A stretch of DNA of 64,000 bases from Pedobacter chitinilyticus. Lineage in GTDB: Bacteria; Bacteroidota; Bacteroidia; Sphingobacteriales; Sphingobacteriaceae. The notes beneath the pieces are model-generated. The model saw only the letters and a program-made list of their open reading frames with translations, was not told the DNA's origin and did no database searches. Numbering within the stretch: the stretch's first letter is position 1; each line of letters starts with the position of its first letter. The position numbers and the translations under genes are program-made. The stretch covers positions 521,673 to 585,672 of the forward strand of contig NZ_QMHN01000001.1 in NCBI RefSeq assembly GCF_003313385.1, written 5' to 3'. Of the stretch, positions 55,501 to 63,884 are shown piece by piece.

Positions 55501-56038
55501 TATTGGCAGTCCTTTTCCAGACTTTACTTATGGCATGACCAATAGTTTCTCTTATAAAGGTTTTGATTTTTCATTCACGCTGCAAGGTGTACAAGGTTTT
55601 GAAGTGTTAAATGCAGCTCGTAGATTTTATGGAAACTATGCTGGCTCTTACAACGTGTTAAAAAGCACAGCTAACGGTTGGAAATCTGAAAGTGACCGTG
55701 GAGATGGTGTAAGCCCACAAATAGATCGTAATTTTAATGCGCTAGGTAATGCTTCAGTAATTAATAATGCTACTTCAGCATTTGTAGAAAATGGTTCTTT
55801 TTTAAGAATTAGAAATGTGACTTTAGGTTATAATTTACCAGCTTCTGTAGCTAAAAGTTTAAAAGTAGCTAATGCCAGACTAAGCTTTACAGTGCAAAAC
55901 CTGCATACATTTACCAAATACGAAGGCTATAATCCCGAGGTAAGTATAGAGGGGGCAAATCCTTTGATGCCAGGAGTAGATTCTGGAGGCTATCCTTTAG
56001 CCCGCACATTTATGTTTGGTTTAAATTTTGGATTTTAA
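52559..56038 (+). CDS. SusC/RagA-type TonB-dependent receptor with STN signalling domain
   Basis: Outer-membrane glycan importer of 1159 residues. In order: signal peptide (~22-43), secretin/TonB short N-terminal (STN) domain (~50-120, LEKALTQISEQSGHYLFYKY), carboxypeptidase-like regulatory domain (~130-215, IKGKVLGEKSTPLPGA), TonB box region and plug (~215-345, VVVGYGKQERKDITGSI, YVVDGFPV), then the beta-barrel with the aromatic C-terminus FGLNFGF. The STN domain indicates it talks to the FecR/ECF pair just upstream. Confidence 0.95.
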   Translation: MQFKFYGKIRWKSGFYSSKMFLIMKLTVVLIFISCFHISAKSYSQSINLSGTNLSLEKALTQISEQSGHYLFYKYNEIKEASPVTLNLKNVSLSKALQEILKNQPYTFSIEDKTIVVTKIKANSKTVVPIDIKGKVLGEKSTPLPGAGIRVKNSNQTATTDVNGNFSLANLSENAVLIVSYVGYVTQEVAIGNRTSIIVNLVEEAANLNTLVVVGYGKQERKDITGSIASIDSKKIQDQPVVSLDNAMAGLMAGVQVSQATGAPGGGSTVRIRGAGSLSAGNEPLYVVDGFPVTNDYNQRNNPLATINPSDIDNIQVLKDASATAIYGSRGSNGVVIITTKSGKSGASKIDFSLNTGVQQVERTLDVLNAREYAVFMNEARNNAWVNSGVGRSASDPNSVRLNNVMYLLPASLSNPEALGEGTNWQDEIFRTAPMSNYQINFSGGNEKTKYFVSGGYLTQQGIVLGSDLKRYSFRVNVESQVNKIVKVGANLTPTYNFSNQSLAEGNWQGGGIIQSALTASPLLTPYNADGSYTKITGQGIGTSEVDNPVKIAREYFHQQGNMRLLGTAFAEVSIISGLNFKALVGADIRNFREQIFNPSIINPNSVNDTKLATANNNTSQARNWLSEFTLSYNKKIKKHAFDALLGYTIQQENIETASISATNFPNDIVKTTNAAGTITSAPAPVEDWALLSYLARINYSFDNKYLLTATFRTDGSSRFGFDNRWGAFPSVSLGWRVSEEGFMKNVNWLSDLKIRASYGITGNNFISNYGAIALTTADNYIFGGSGGTVNNGIRLANIGNSLLSWEKNKQLDVGLEFGVLKNRMFMSVDYYNKRTSDLLLSVPVPTLTGYTTALQNIGEIQNKGLEFTLTSRNLVNKFKWTTDLNFSTNNIKVLALGPDGSRILSRQITFAAGNTHITEIGATPGAFFGYKVIGVFQNQNEVDTQPGFENASGLPTGKPGQLKFADVNGDGVITADDRTNIGSPFPDFTYGMTNSFSYKGFDFSFTLQGVQGFEVLNAARRFYGNYAGSYNVLKSTANGWKSESDRGDGVSPQIDRNFNALGNASVINNATSAFVENGSFLRIRNVTLGYNLPASVAKSLKVANARLSFTVQNLHTFTKYEGYNPEVSIEGANPLMPGVDSGGYPLARTFMFGLNFGF

Positions 56039-56050
56039 CGAGTATTAGAA

Positions 56051-57520
56051 ATGAAAAATATAAAAGCAATTTTTGCCGCAGGTGTAATAGTTTTACTTTC
56101 GGCCAGTAGTTGTAAAAAAGACTTTTTAGATCGTGCTCCTATTTCTCAAATGAATGGGAACAATTTTTATAAAACTGCCGACGATATGAAGAATGCGCTT
56201 TCGTCGGTTTACAGTGGTTTACAGACTGCTGGATTGTATTACTCTTCAATGCACGTTATTGGCGATATGAGAGCGGATAACACAGAGATAACAAATCCCA
56301 ATGCGGGCTCTGATTTGGTAGCGATAGACAATTTTGAAAACTTGCCTACAACTTCCATTAGTAGCACTACTTGGGCTGGTCATTATCAGGCTATACAGTC
56401 GGCTAACATCGTATTAGAAAAAATAGAGGCCGTAAATATGGATGCGGGGCTAAAAGCCAGGTACACTGCAGAAGCTAAGTTTTTAAGAGCACTAATGTAC
56501 TTTAACTTGGTACGTATTTTTGGTGACGTTCCTTTGGTGGTAAAAATGATCAATAATCCACAAGAGGGATATAGCTATGGCAGAAATCCCAGCGACGAGG
56601 TTTACGCACAAATTATTACCGATTTAAAGGAAGCTGAGGCAATTTTACCCCAAGAGTTTACTGGTGCCGATATTGGTAGGGCAACTAAAGGAGCTGCTGC
56701 GGCATTACTCGGTAAGGTTTATCTTACCCAAAAAAGATGGGATTTGGCTGTACCTCAATTAAAAAAGGTAATAGATAACGTGGCTTTAAACAAATATCAA
56801 ATCATGCCAACCTATGCTGGCGTTTTCGGTATTGCTAATGAGAATAACAGAGAATCAATTTTCGAAGTCCAATTCAAAAAAGGCTCAACAGGTGAAGGTA
56901 GCCCATTTACCAACCAATTTGCACCAATAGGCTCGGGTACCGCTGTAGTTGCTGTAGGTAATCCATTGGGACAAAATATTCCAACAGCTGATATGAACAA
57001 CGCTTACGAAGCAAACGATCTAAGAAAAGCCTCATCTATGAGAAATAGTTATGTTTTAGGCGCAAATACAGTACAACACAATTATATAGTTAAATATTTA
57101 GGCACACCTGCAGCTAATTTAGATAGCGATAATAATTGGATTGTGTTAAGATATGCCGATGTACTATTAATGTATGCCGAAGCTTTGAATGAGCAAAGTT
57201 ATGTGGCAGATGGACCTGCATTTACCTACTTAAACCAAATCAGAAATAGAGCTGGCTTACTGCCTAAAACTAGCAATAATGCGGATTTAAGCTTAAGGGT
57301 TGCCGATCAGGCAGCTTTCCGTTTGGCCATAGAGCAAGAGCGTAGGGTAGAACTTGCCTTTGAAGGTCATCGTTGGTTCGACTTGGTACGCACAGGTAGA
57401 GCGGTAACTGTAATGGCCTCAAAAGGTATGCAATCGCACCATGTTTTGTTTCCAATTCCGCAAAGTCAAATAGATATTAACCCAGCATTAATTAAACAAA
57501 ATACAGGTTATCCTAACTAG
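56051..57520 (+). CDS. SusD/RagB-family glycan-binding lipoprotein
   Basis: Lid of the SusC pore; binds the glycan at the cell surface. Lipobox SASSC (Cys21) makes it a lipoprotein. N-terminal SusD region (NNFYKTADDMKNALSSVY) with TPR-like helices, and the C-terminal RagB part with RRVELAFEGHRWFDLVRTGRA are typical. 489 residues, 12 bases after susC. Confidence 0.94.
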   Translation: MKNIKAIFAAGVIVLLSASSCKKDFLDRAPISQMNGNNFYKTADDMKNALSSVYSGLQTAGLYYSSMHVIGDMRADNTEITNPNAGSDLVAIDNFENLPTTSISSTTWAGHYQAIQSANIVLEKIEAVNMDAGLKARYTAEAKFLRALMYFNLVRIFGDVPLVVKMINNPQEGYSYGRNPSDEVYAQIITDLKEAEAILPQEFTGADIGRATKGAAAALLGKVYLTQKRWDLAVPQLKKVIDNVALNKYQIMPTYAGVFGIANENNRESIFEVQFKKGSTGEGSPFTNQFAPIGSGTAVVAVGNPLGQNIPTADMNNAYEANDLRKASSMRNSYVLGANTVQHNYIVKYLGTPAANLDSDNNWIVLRYADVLLMYAEALNEQSYVADGPAFTYLNQIRNRAGLLPKTSNNADLSLRVADQAAFRLAIEQERRVELAFEGHRWFDLVRTGRAVTVMASKGMQSHHVLFPIPQSQIDINPALIKQNTGYPN

Positions 57521-57533
57521 TTTTCATCAAATT

Positions 57534-57571
57534 CATTCCGTCTTTGCTGTGGTTACAGTAGAGATGGAATG
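57534..57571 (+). other. Hairpin between susD and the BNR_4 gene
   Basis: CATTCC (57534-57539) pairs with GGAATG (57566-57571), with inner CTGT/ACAG. It has no T-run, so likely a processing or stability element that sets susCD levels above the enzymes (inference). Confidence 0.45.
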
Positions 57572-57613
57572 ATTTGATTTTCCATTCTGCCTATCTTTTA
57601 ATTCCAAAATTTT

Positions 57614-59074
57614 ATGAGAAGATTATTTCTGTCTTGCTTAATGGCTATGGCTTGCTTTCAATTTTCATGGGCACAAGTACAAACGCTTAATCAAAAAGAT
57701 ACTGGCTACAGGGGCATTTGGTACAGTAACCAGCCATCAAACGATGAATATGTTTTTAAGTACAGTGGCGGTTTAGGTACATATCCAGCCAATCACTATC
57801 CGTTTTCTGTATACGTAAAAGCAGTGAACAAAACTTTTTTTTGCTATGGAGGAACAGATAACGTAGGTAAGACGTTGTTGCACATGGTTTCTTATTTCGA
57901 CCATCAAACCAGAATGGTGCCCAAGCCAACCATCGTGATCGATAAAAAGACCGACAATGCACATGATAACCCAGTGATGAATATTGATGCTGAGGGTTAC
58001 ATTTGGTTGTTTTCTACAGCTCATGGAACCAACGGCCCATCTTATGTACATAAAAGTGTAAAGCCCTACGACATCAGTAAGTTTGAGCAGATTCAGGCCA
58101 CAAAAATCGTGAACGGCAAAGTGGTGCCCATGAACAATTTTTCTTACCTGCAAAGTTGGTATCAAAACGGAAACGGCTTTATCAATTTGTTTACCCATTA
58201 CGATAGAAACGTAATACCAAATCAACCTAGCAAACCACGTAGAACCATAAGTTACATGACTAGCACCGATGGTGTAAATTATAGCGATTGGAAGGATTTG
58301 GCTACAATCGAAGAGGGCCATTACCAAACCAGCGGTAGTTTTAGAAACACAGTGGGAACTTCGTTTAACTTCCATCCAGTAAAAGAGGGTGAAAACGGAC
58401 TGAACTATCGTACCAATTTATACTATATCCAAACCAAAGATTTTGGTAAAACCTGGGAGAACGTAAATGGTAAAAAAATACAGCTACCCCTAACTCAAAT
58501 TAAAAATGAGGCATTGGTTAAAGATTATCATTCGCTTGGCCTTAACGTTTACATTAACGATGTTGCGTATGATAGTCAAGGTAATCCTATCATCTTATTT
58601 ATCACAAGCAAGGGCTACCAAGCTGGCCCAGAAAATGCCCCTTATACTTGGAATACGGCAAGGTTTACAGGCACGGAATGGGAAATATTACCCATAACCA
58701 CTTCTGATAACAACTATGATATGGGGTCTTTGATGGTGGATGAAAAAGGAAATTGGACCATTGTTGGACCCACTACCGCTGGGCCTCAAGCTTTTAATAC
58801 AGGGGGCGAAATGGTCATGTGGAGAAGCAGCGACCAAGGTAAAAATTGGAGAGCTAAGGCACTGACAGCAAATAGTAATTACAACCATTCGTATGCCAGA
58901 AAGCCAGTAAACGTACACCCAGACTTTTTTGCATTTTGGGCCGATGGCCATGGTAGAAAACGTTCGGTATCACATCTGTATTTCTCTGATCAAAAAGGAA
59001 ATGTTTATCAGCTACCAGATCGCATGACGTCAGATATGATGAAACCCATTAAACTAAAAAAGCAAGCTAAATAA
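57614..59074 (+). CDS. Secreted BNR_4-type beta-propeller protein (possible polysaccharide lyase)
   Basis: A 486-residue protein with a signal peptide (cleavage near SWA-Q21). The body has BNR_4 repeats: DTGYRGIWYS, RTISYMTSTDG, TRFGKTW-like repeats such as KDFGKTWE and DQGKNWRAK. Several BNR_4 proteins are uronate lyases (ulvan-type, PL24/PL25), which cut next to a glucuronate using His residues; candidates here are HYPFSVYVK and AHDNPVMNIDAEG. Its partner GH88 fits a lyase, but lyase activity is inference. Not a sialidase motif set (no clear catalytic triad). Confidence 0.65.
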   Translation: MRRLFLSCLMAMACFQFSWAQVQTLNQKDTGYRGIWYSNQPSNDEYVFKYSGGLGTYPANHYPFSVYVKAVNKTFFCYGGTDNVGKTLLHMVSYFDHQTRMVPKPTIVIDKKTDNAHDNPVMNIDAEGYIWLFSTAHGTNGPSYVHKSVKPYDISKFEQIQATKIVNGKVVPMNNFSYLQSWYQNGNGFINLFTHYDRNVIPNQPSKPRRTISYMTSTDGVNYSDWKDLATIEEGHYQTSGSFRNTVGTSFNFHPVKEGENGLNYRTNLYYIQTKDFGKTWENVNGKKIQLPLTQIKNEALVKDYHSLGLNVYINDVAYDSQGNPIILFITSKGYQAGPENAPYTWNTARFTGTEWEILPITTSDNNYDMGSLMVDEKGNWTIVGPTTAGPQAFNTGGEMVMWRSSDQGKNWRAKALTANSNYNHSYARKPVNVHPDFFAFWADGHGRKRSVSHLYFSDQKGNVYQLPDRMTSDMMKPIKLKKQAK

Positions 59075-59076
59075 GC

Positions 59077-60570
59077 ATGAAGAATTACGCAAAGCTGATA
59101 TACGGATTACTGACAGCACTTTGTTTTACAGCTTGTAACCAGAGCAAACTGCAATTACAAACTATTGATAATGTGCAGTTGGAAAAAAATCTACTAAAGG
59201 TAGAGGTATTGGACAAAGATTTGGATGTGCCTTGGGATATTTGCTACGCCGATGATCATTCGTTATTTATTGCCGAGCAAGGTGGTGCCGTTTCTAGGAT
59301 AGATTTAGCAACTGGTAAAAAAAAGCAGTTGTTTAAAATAGCGGAAGTTTGGCGCAAACGTACTGCGGGCTTATTAGGCATGGTAGTACATCCAAAAATA
59401 AAGGAAAACCCTTACTTGTTTGTGAATTATACGGTTAAGAAAGACAGTTTGCTAATCATTAATCGTTTGGTGCGCTATGAAATTACTGCCGACACGCTAA
59501 AGAACCCAAAAGTGCTCTTAGAAGTAGGCGGCTATACAGCACACAATGGCTCTCGCTTAGCTATTGGTCCAGACCAAAAATTGTATTGGGCCACAGGCGA
59601 TGCTTACTTTGGCGAAAAAGCGCAAGATGCTAAAAGCCTAAATGGCAAAATTCTACGTATCAATATCGATGGTTCTGTTCCTTCCGATAATCCATCACCA
59701 AACAGTTACGTTTGGGCGTCAGGCTTTAGAAATATGCAAGGGCTTACTTTTTCTGAAAAAGGTCTACTCTATACTTCCGAACATGGCGATGCCATTGAAG
59801 ACGAAATTAATCTCATACAAAAAGGTAAAAACTACGGTTGGCCAGCCATAGAAGGTAAGGAAGATTTGCCTGCAGAAGAAGCATTTGCACTTAAGCATCA
59901 AACTACGCCACCCATCAAATCGTGGACACCCGTAATTGCTCCAGCTGGAATTGCGTATCATAACGGTAAAGGAATACCCGAATGGGCAAATAGTTTACTA
60001 TTAACCACTTTAAAGGGTAAAAGTTTAAGGGTAATTAAGTTAAGTGACGACGGTAGAAGCACAAAAGGAGAAGAAATTTTTTTCGAAAAACATTATGGCC
60101 GGTTACGTGATGTCTGTACTGATAAAGATGGTGCGGTTTACCTAGCAACCAGTAACCAAGATTGGAATCCTTCACCAGGTTTTCCACTACCTGGAGACGA
60201 CAAAATTTTAAAAATAAGCAAGGCTGATAAAGCTACACATAAGGTACTAAGCGCAAAAAAAATGGAAAGCATAGATCTTGTTTCAGGTAAAACGCTATAC
60301 CAGCAATACTGCGCTTCTTGCCATAAAGAAGATGGAACTGGCGTAGTAGGTACATTTCCAGCCCTGGCAGGGTCGGCAAAGGTAAAGGCTAGTCCAGAAA
60401 TGTTAATCCCAATTTTATTAAATGGTATTGCTAAAGAGCAAGCTGGTGCGGCCATGCCAGCCTTTAACTTTTTAAGCAATGAAGAAGCCGCTGCTGTGCT
60501 TACCTACATTCGCCAAAACTGGGGAAACAAAGCCAGTACTATTACACCTTCACAAATCAAAAAACAGTAG
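59077..60570 (+). CDS. PQQ-type sugar dehydrogenase fused to cytochrome c, lipoprotein
   Basis: Lipobox LCFTAC (Cys20). Residues ~40-385 form a six-bladed propeller of the aldose sugar dehydrogenase/GSDH type (GGAVSRIDLATG, TAHNGSRLAIGPDQKLYWATGDA, TSEHGDAIEDEINLI), which may bind PQQ. The C-terminal cytochrome c domain has heme motif CASCH (412-416) and an axial Met near 460 (AAMPAF). It would oxidise a sugar in the periplasm and pass electrons on. Two bases after the propeller gene, so one message. Confidence 0.82.
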   Translation: MKNYAKLIYGLLTALCFTACNQSKLQLQTIDNVQLEKNLLKVEVLDKDLDVPWDICYADDHSLFIAEQGGAVSRIDLATGKKKQLFKIAEVWRKRTAGLLGMVVHPKIKENPYLFVNYTVKKDSLLIINRLVRYEITADTLKNPKVLLEVGGYTAHNGSRLAIGPDQKLYWATGDAYFGEKAQDAKSLNGKILRINIDGSVPSDNPSPNSYVWASGFRNMQGLTFSEKGLLYTSEHGDAIEDEINLIQKGKNYGWPAIEGKEDLPAEEAFALKHQTTPPIKSWTPVIAPAGIAYHNGKGIPEWANSLLLTTLKGKSLRVIKLSDDGRSTKGEEIFFEKHYGRLRDVCTDKDGAVYLATSNQDWNPSPGFPLPGDDKILKISKADKATHKVLSAKKMESIDLVSGKTLYQQYCASCHKEDGTGVVGTFPALAGSAKVKASPEMLIPILLNGIAKEQAGAAMPAFNFLSNEEAAAVLTYIRQNWGNKASTITPSQIKKQ

Positions 60571-60575
60571 ATTAC

Positions 60576-61778
60576 ATGGCAAATTCAAATAAAATAATAT
60601 CCTTATTAAAAGGATTAGGACCTGGCATCATTACAGCCGCTTTGGTTTTTGGTCCAAGTAAAATGACCATTACTTCACGATTAGGTGCCGATTTTGGCTA
60701 CTCTATGTTGTGGATTGTAGTAGTTGCCATATTTTTTATGTTGGCATTTACCAATATGGGCGCTCGTATTGGGCTTAGTAGCAACGAAAGTTTGCTCACA
60801 CAAATTAGACTAAAGTGGGGTAAAGGTGCAGCTATAGCTATAGGTTTAGGGGTGTTTTTGGTAACTACCTCTTTTCAGGCAGGTAATTCTATTGGTGTGG
60901 GCATTGCCATTGCCGAAGCTAGCGGAACACCTGTTTGGATGTGGGTGGTATTGTTTAACGTGCTAGGCTTGGCTTTACTGTTTTTCAGAAGTTTTTACAA
61001 AGTTTTAGAGCGACTGATGATAGCCTTAGTAGCCGTGATGCTTATTGCATTTGTAACTACACTTTTTTTAGCAAAGCCGTCTATTTCTGGCATTGCACAA
61101 GGTTTTGTACCCAATTATAACCCAAACGCTGCTGTGTTATTAATTGCTTTTGTGGCTTCTTGTTTTTCCATTGTAGGGGCTTTTTATCAATCGTATTTAA
61201 TGCAGGAACGTAAAAAATTAGGTGCCGAGGTGACCAATAAAAGCACTACTGGCATCCTGATTTTGGGTTTTATGAGTGCGGTAGTTATTATTTGTGCAGC
61301 AGCTGTGTTGCATCCGCAAGGTATCAAAGTAAACAGTGCCTCAGAAATGTCGAAAGCCTTGCAACCTTTGTTTGGCGAATATGCGGCCGACTTATTTCTG
61401 GTGGGCCTGTTTGGTGCTTCATTTTCTTCTTTGGTAGGTAATGCTACTGTAGGAGGTAGTTTACTTGGAGATGCCTTCGGCTACGGCAGTCAGTTGAGTG
61501 CCAAGATGGTAAGGTTTTTTATTGCATTAGTGATGGTGTGCGGGGCTAGCATTTCTCTAATTTTTGGAAAGCTTCCTCTGGAACTCATCATTTTCGCCCA
61601 AAGCGTAACCATTTTCTTGGTGCCTTTTATCGGTTATGCCATGTACCAAATTGCCAACGACGAGAAAATTATGGGCGCTCGTAAAAATAGCCCTTACATA
61701 AAAGTTATAGGAGCCATAGGTTTATTGCTACTGTTAGCACTTGCCGCATGGAATTTCTACAACATGTTTATTCAATAA
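60576..61778 (+). CDS. Nramp-fold membrane transporter with degenerate metal site
   Basis: About eleven membrane segments with the Nramp/APC fold: KGLGPGIITAAL opens TM1. The metal motif DPGN is replaced by GPSK (26-29) and the TM6 MPH motif by a YQS sequence (FYQSY, 203-207), so Mn2+/Fe2+ transport of the usual kind is unlikely. Divergent Nramp-related proteins transport other cations (Mg2+ in NRMT). Its place inside a sugar-acid locus suggests a different substrate. 400 residues; 5 bases after the dehydrogenase gene. Confidence 0.75.
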   Translation: MANSNKIISLLKGLGPGIITAALVFGPSKMTITSRLGADFGYSMLWIVVVAIFFMLAFTNMGARIGLSSNESLLTQIRLKWGKGAAIAIGLGVFLVTTSFQAGNSIGVGIAIAEASGTPVWMWVVLFNVLGLALLFFRSFYKVLERLMIALVAVMLIAFVTTLFLAKPSISGIAQGFVPNYNPNAAVLLIAFVASCFSIVGAFYQSYLMQERKKLGAEVTNKSTTGILILGFMSAVVIICAAAVLHPQGIKVNSASEMSKALQPLFGEYAADLFLVGLFGASFSSLVGNATVGGSLLGDAFGYGSQLSAKMVRFFIALVMVCGASISLIFGKLPLELIIFAQSVTIFLVPFIGYAMYQIANDEKIMGARKNSPYIKVIGAIGLLLLLALAAWNFYNMFIQ

Positions 61779-61802
61779 AACCGTAAAATATAACACACAG
61801 AT

Positions 61803-62819
61803 ATGGAAGATTTAAAGGCGCTTGAAGAAAGATATACACGTCCTTCGGAAGCTCTTATAGCAGATGTAAAAAAAATTGACGGCGATATCATTTTGCTTGG
61901 TATTGGTGGTAAAATGGGGCCTAGTATGGGCAAATTGCTGGTAGATGCCCTGCGAGAAGCAGGAATGTCTAACCGCGTAATTGGTGTATCTCGTTTCTCT
62001 AACCAGCAAGCAAAAGAAGAACTTTTAGCGATAGGGATAGAAGTTATTGCTTGTGATTTATTGAACGATCAAGAATTATTTGCTCTGCCCGATGCGTCCA
62101 ACGTAATCTATTTGGCAGGTAACAAATTTGGCACTACTGGAAAAGAAAATTTTACTTGGGCAATGAACGCTTACTTACCAGGTAGGGTTGCCGAAAAGTA
62201 CAAAAATTCAAATATTGTGGTGTTTTCTTCGGGCAATGTGTTGCCTTTTGTACCAGTTACCTCTGGTGGCGTGTCTGAAGAAACCACACCTGAGCCTATT
62301 GGCGAGTATGCGCAGTCCTGCTTGGGAAGAGAACGCATATTCGAATATTTCGCTCATAAAAATCAAACGCCAACTTTAATTTACAGACTAAACTATGCGG
62401 TAGACTTTAGGTACGGCGTAGTGATGGAAATTGCTAAAGCAATTTTGGCTGGAAAGGAAATAGATTTAAGCACCGAAAATGTGAACGTGATTTGGCAGGG
62501 CGATGCTAATGAAATTGCCATCCGTTCGTTGTTACATTGCACGGCTCCTGCGAAGATATTAAACGTAACAGGGCCAGAAATTCTATCCATCCGTTGGATC
62601 GCCAAACAGTTTGAAGCTATTTTCAATATCGAACCAAAATTTATAAATGAACCTGTTGGCACGGCTTTACTAAACAATGCTTCAGAATGTCATCGCATTT
62701 TTGGTTATCCGAAAGTGGGAATTAGGGAAATTATAGACATTACCGCTACTTGGTTAAGCAACGGTGGCGATGAGTTTGGCAAAGCAACACACTTTCAAGA
62801 AAGAGGAGGGAAATTCTAA
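61803..62819 (+). CDS. NAD(P)-binding epimerase/dehydratase-like protein
   Basis: A Rossmann protein of 338 residues in the extended SDR family. The cofactor loop GIGGKMGPSMG (33-43) and a strand IVVFSSGNVLPF are clear. The catalytic YxxxK is not intact: Tyr169 is followed by AQSC, so Lys is missing. Either it uses other residues or is not an epimerase. The stop overlaps the start of the DHDPS-family gene by one base (TAATG), so both are translated together. Substrate unknown; a sugar acid fits. Confidence 0.75.
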   Translation: MEDLKALEERYTRPSEALIADVKKIDGDIILLGIGGKMGPSMGKLLVDALREAGMSNRVIGVSRFSNQQAKEELLAIGIEVIACDLLNDQELFALPDASNVIYLAGNKFGTTGKENFTWAMNAYLPGRVAEKYKNSNIVVFSSGNVLPFVPVTSGGVSEETTPEPIGEYAQSCLGRERIFEYFAHKNQTPTLIYRLNYAVDFRYGVVMEIAKAILAGKEIDLSTENVNVIWQGDANEIAIRSLLHCTAPAKILNVTGPEILSIRWIAKQFEAIFNIEPKFINEPVGTALLNNASECHRIFGYPKVGIREIIDITATWLSNGGDEFGKATHFQERGGKF

Positions 62820-63883
62820 TGAAGTTAAATAACGAATTATATCAGCATTTGCAACTGGGTACGGTAATTCCTGCTCACCCATTGGCTTTAAACGCCGATA
62901 GAAACATAGACGAAAAAATGCAGCGTCAACTTACTAGGTATTATATAGAAAGTGGCGCTGGAGGCATGGCAGTTGCTGTTCATTCTACCCAATTCGAAAT
63001 TCGTGATCCAGAAGTGAATTTGTTTACCACGGTATTGTCTTGGGCAGTAGAAGAGGTAGCAAAAGCTAACTTACAACGTCCGTTTTTAAAAATAGCCGGT
63101 ATATGCGGGCCAACAGCCCAAGCTTTGAGCGAAGCAAAAATAGCAGCTAGTTTAGGGTACGATATGGGTTTGTTGAGCATGGGCGGTTTACAAACTTGGA
63201 CCGAAGCACAAATTTTAGATAGGGTAAGGGAAGTGGCGAAGGTAATTCCAGTATTTGGTTTTTATTTACAGCCATCAGTAGGCGGACGCATCTTTAGCTA
63301 CAATTTTTGGCTACAATTTGCCGAAATAGAAAACGTAATGGCCATTAAATGCGCTTCTTTTAACCGCTACCAAACTTTAGATGTAGTAAGAGCGGTTTGT
63401 AACAGCAGCAGACGAGATGAAATTGCACTTTACACTGGCAACGATGATAATATTGTTGCCGATTTATTGACTCCTTATCGTTTTACGGTAGATGGGAAGC
63501 AAGTAGAAAAAGGTTTTGTAGGAGGTTTGTTAGGGCATTGGGCAGTTTGGACACAAAAGGCAGTGACCTTGATGGAAGAGATTAAAGCTTACCGCAAAAA
63601 ACCAACAGCTAGTCAATTTGATAACTTGATGAGTCGAGGGGTAGAAATTACGGATGTGAATGCCGCCTTGTTTGATCCCGCTAACCATTTCCACGGTTGT
63701 ATCCCTGGTATTCACGAGATGCTGCGTAAGCAAGGTTTGTTGAACGGTATTTGGTGTTTAAATCCTAACGAACAGCTTTCTGTTGGACAATTAGAAGAAA
63801 TTGAGCGCGTACATCAAGATTATCCTCACTTAAATGATGATGCTTTTGTGGCTGATTTTTTAGCAAAGCAAGGAGGACTTTAA
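62819..63883 (+). CDS. Dihydrodipicolinate synthase-family aldolase or dehydratase
   Basis: A class I aldolase of the DHDPS/NAL fold, 354 residues. Schiff-base Lys177 in VMAIKCASF and Tyr149 in the VFGFYLQP stretch match the family. The family includes 2-keto-3-deoxy-sugar acid aldolases/dehydratases, which would fit turnover of uronic acids from the glycan; lysine synthesis is unlikely in this context. Translation is coupled to the Rossmann gene before it. Confidence 0.82.
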   Translation: MKLNNELYQHLQLGTVIPAHPLALNADRNIDEKMQRQLTRYYIESGAGGMAVAVHSTQFEIRDPEVNLFTTVLSWAVEEVAKANLQRPFLKIAGICGPTAQALSEAKIAASLGYDMGLLSMGGLQTWTEAQILDRVREVAKVIPVFGFYLQPSVGGRIFSYNFWLQFAEIENVMAIKCASFNRYQTLDVVRAVCNSSRRDEIALYTGNDDNIVADLLTPYRFTVDGKQVEKGFVGGLLGHWAVWTQKAVTLMEEIKAYRKKPTASQFDNLMSRGVEITDVNAALFDPANHFHGCIPGIHEMLRKQGLLNGIWCLNPNEQLSVGQLEEIERVHQDYPHLNDDAFVADFLAKQGGL

Positions 63884-63884
63884 A

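Noticed and set aside
57614..59074. Sialidase
   Set aside because: BNR-type repeats are present but no clear Arg triad or Asp/Tyr set; GH88 partner fits a lyase better.
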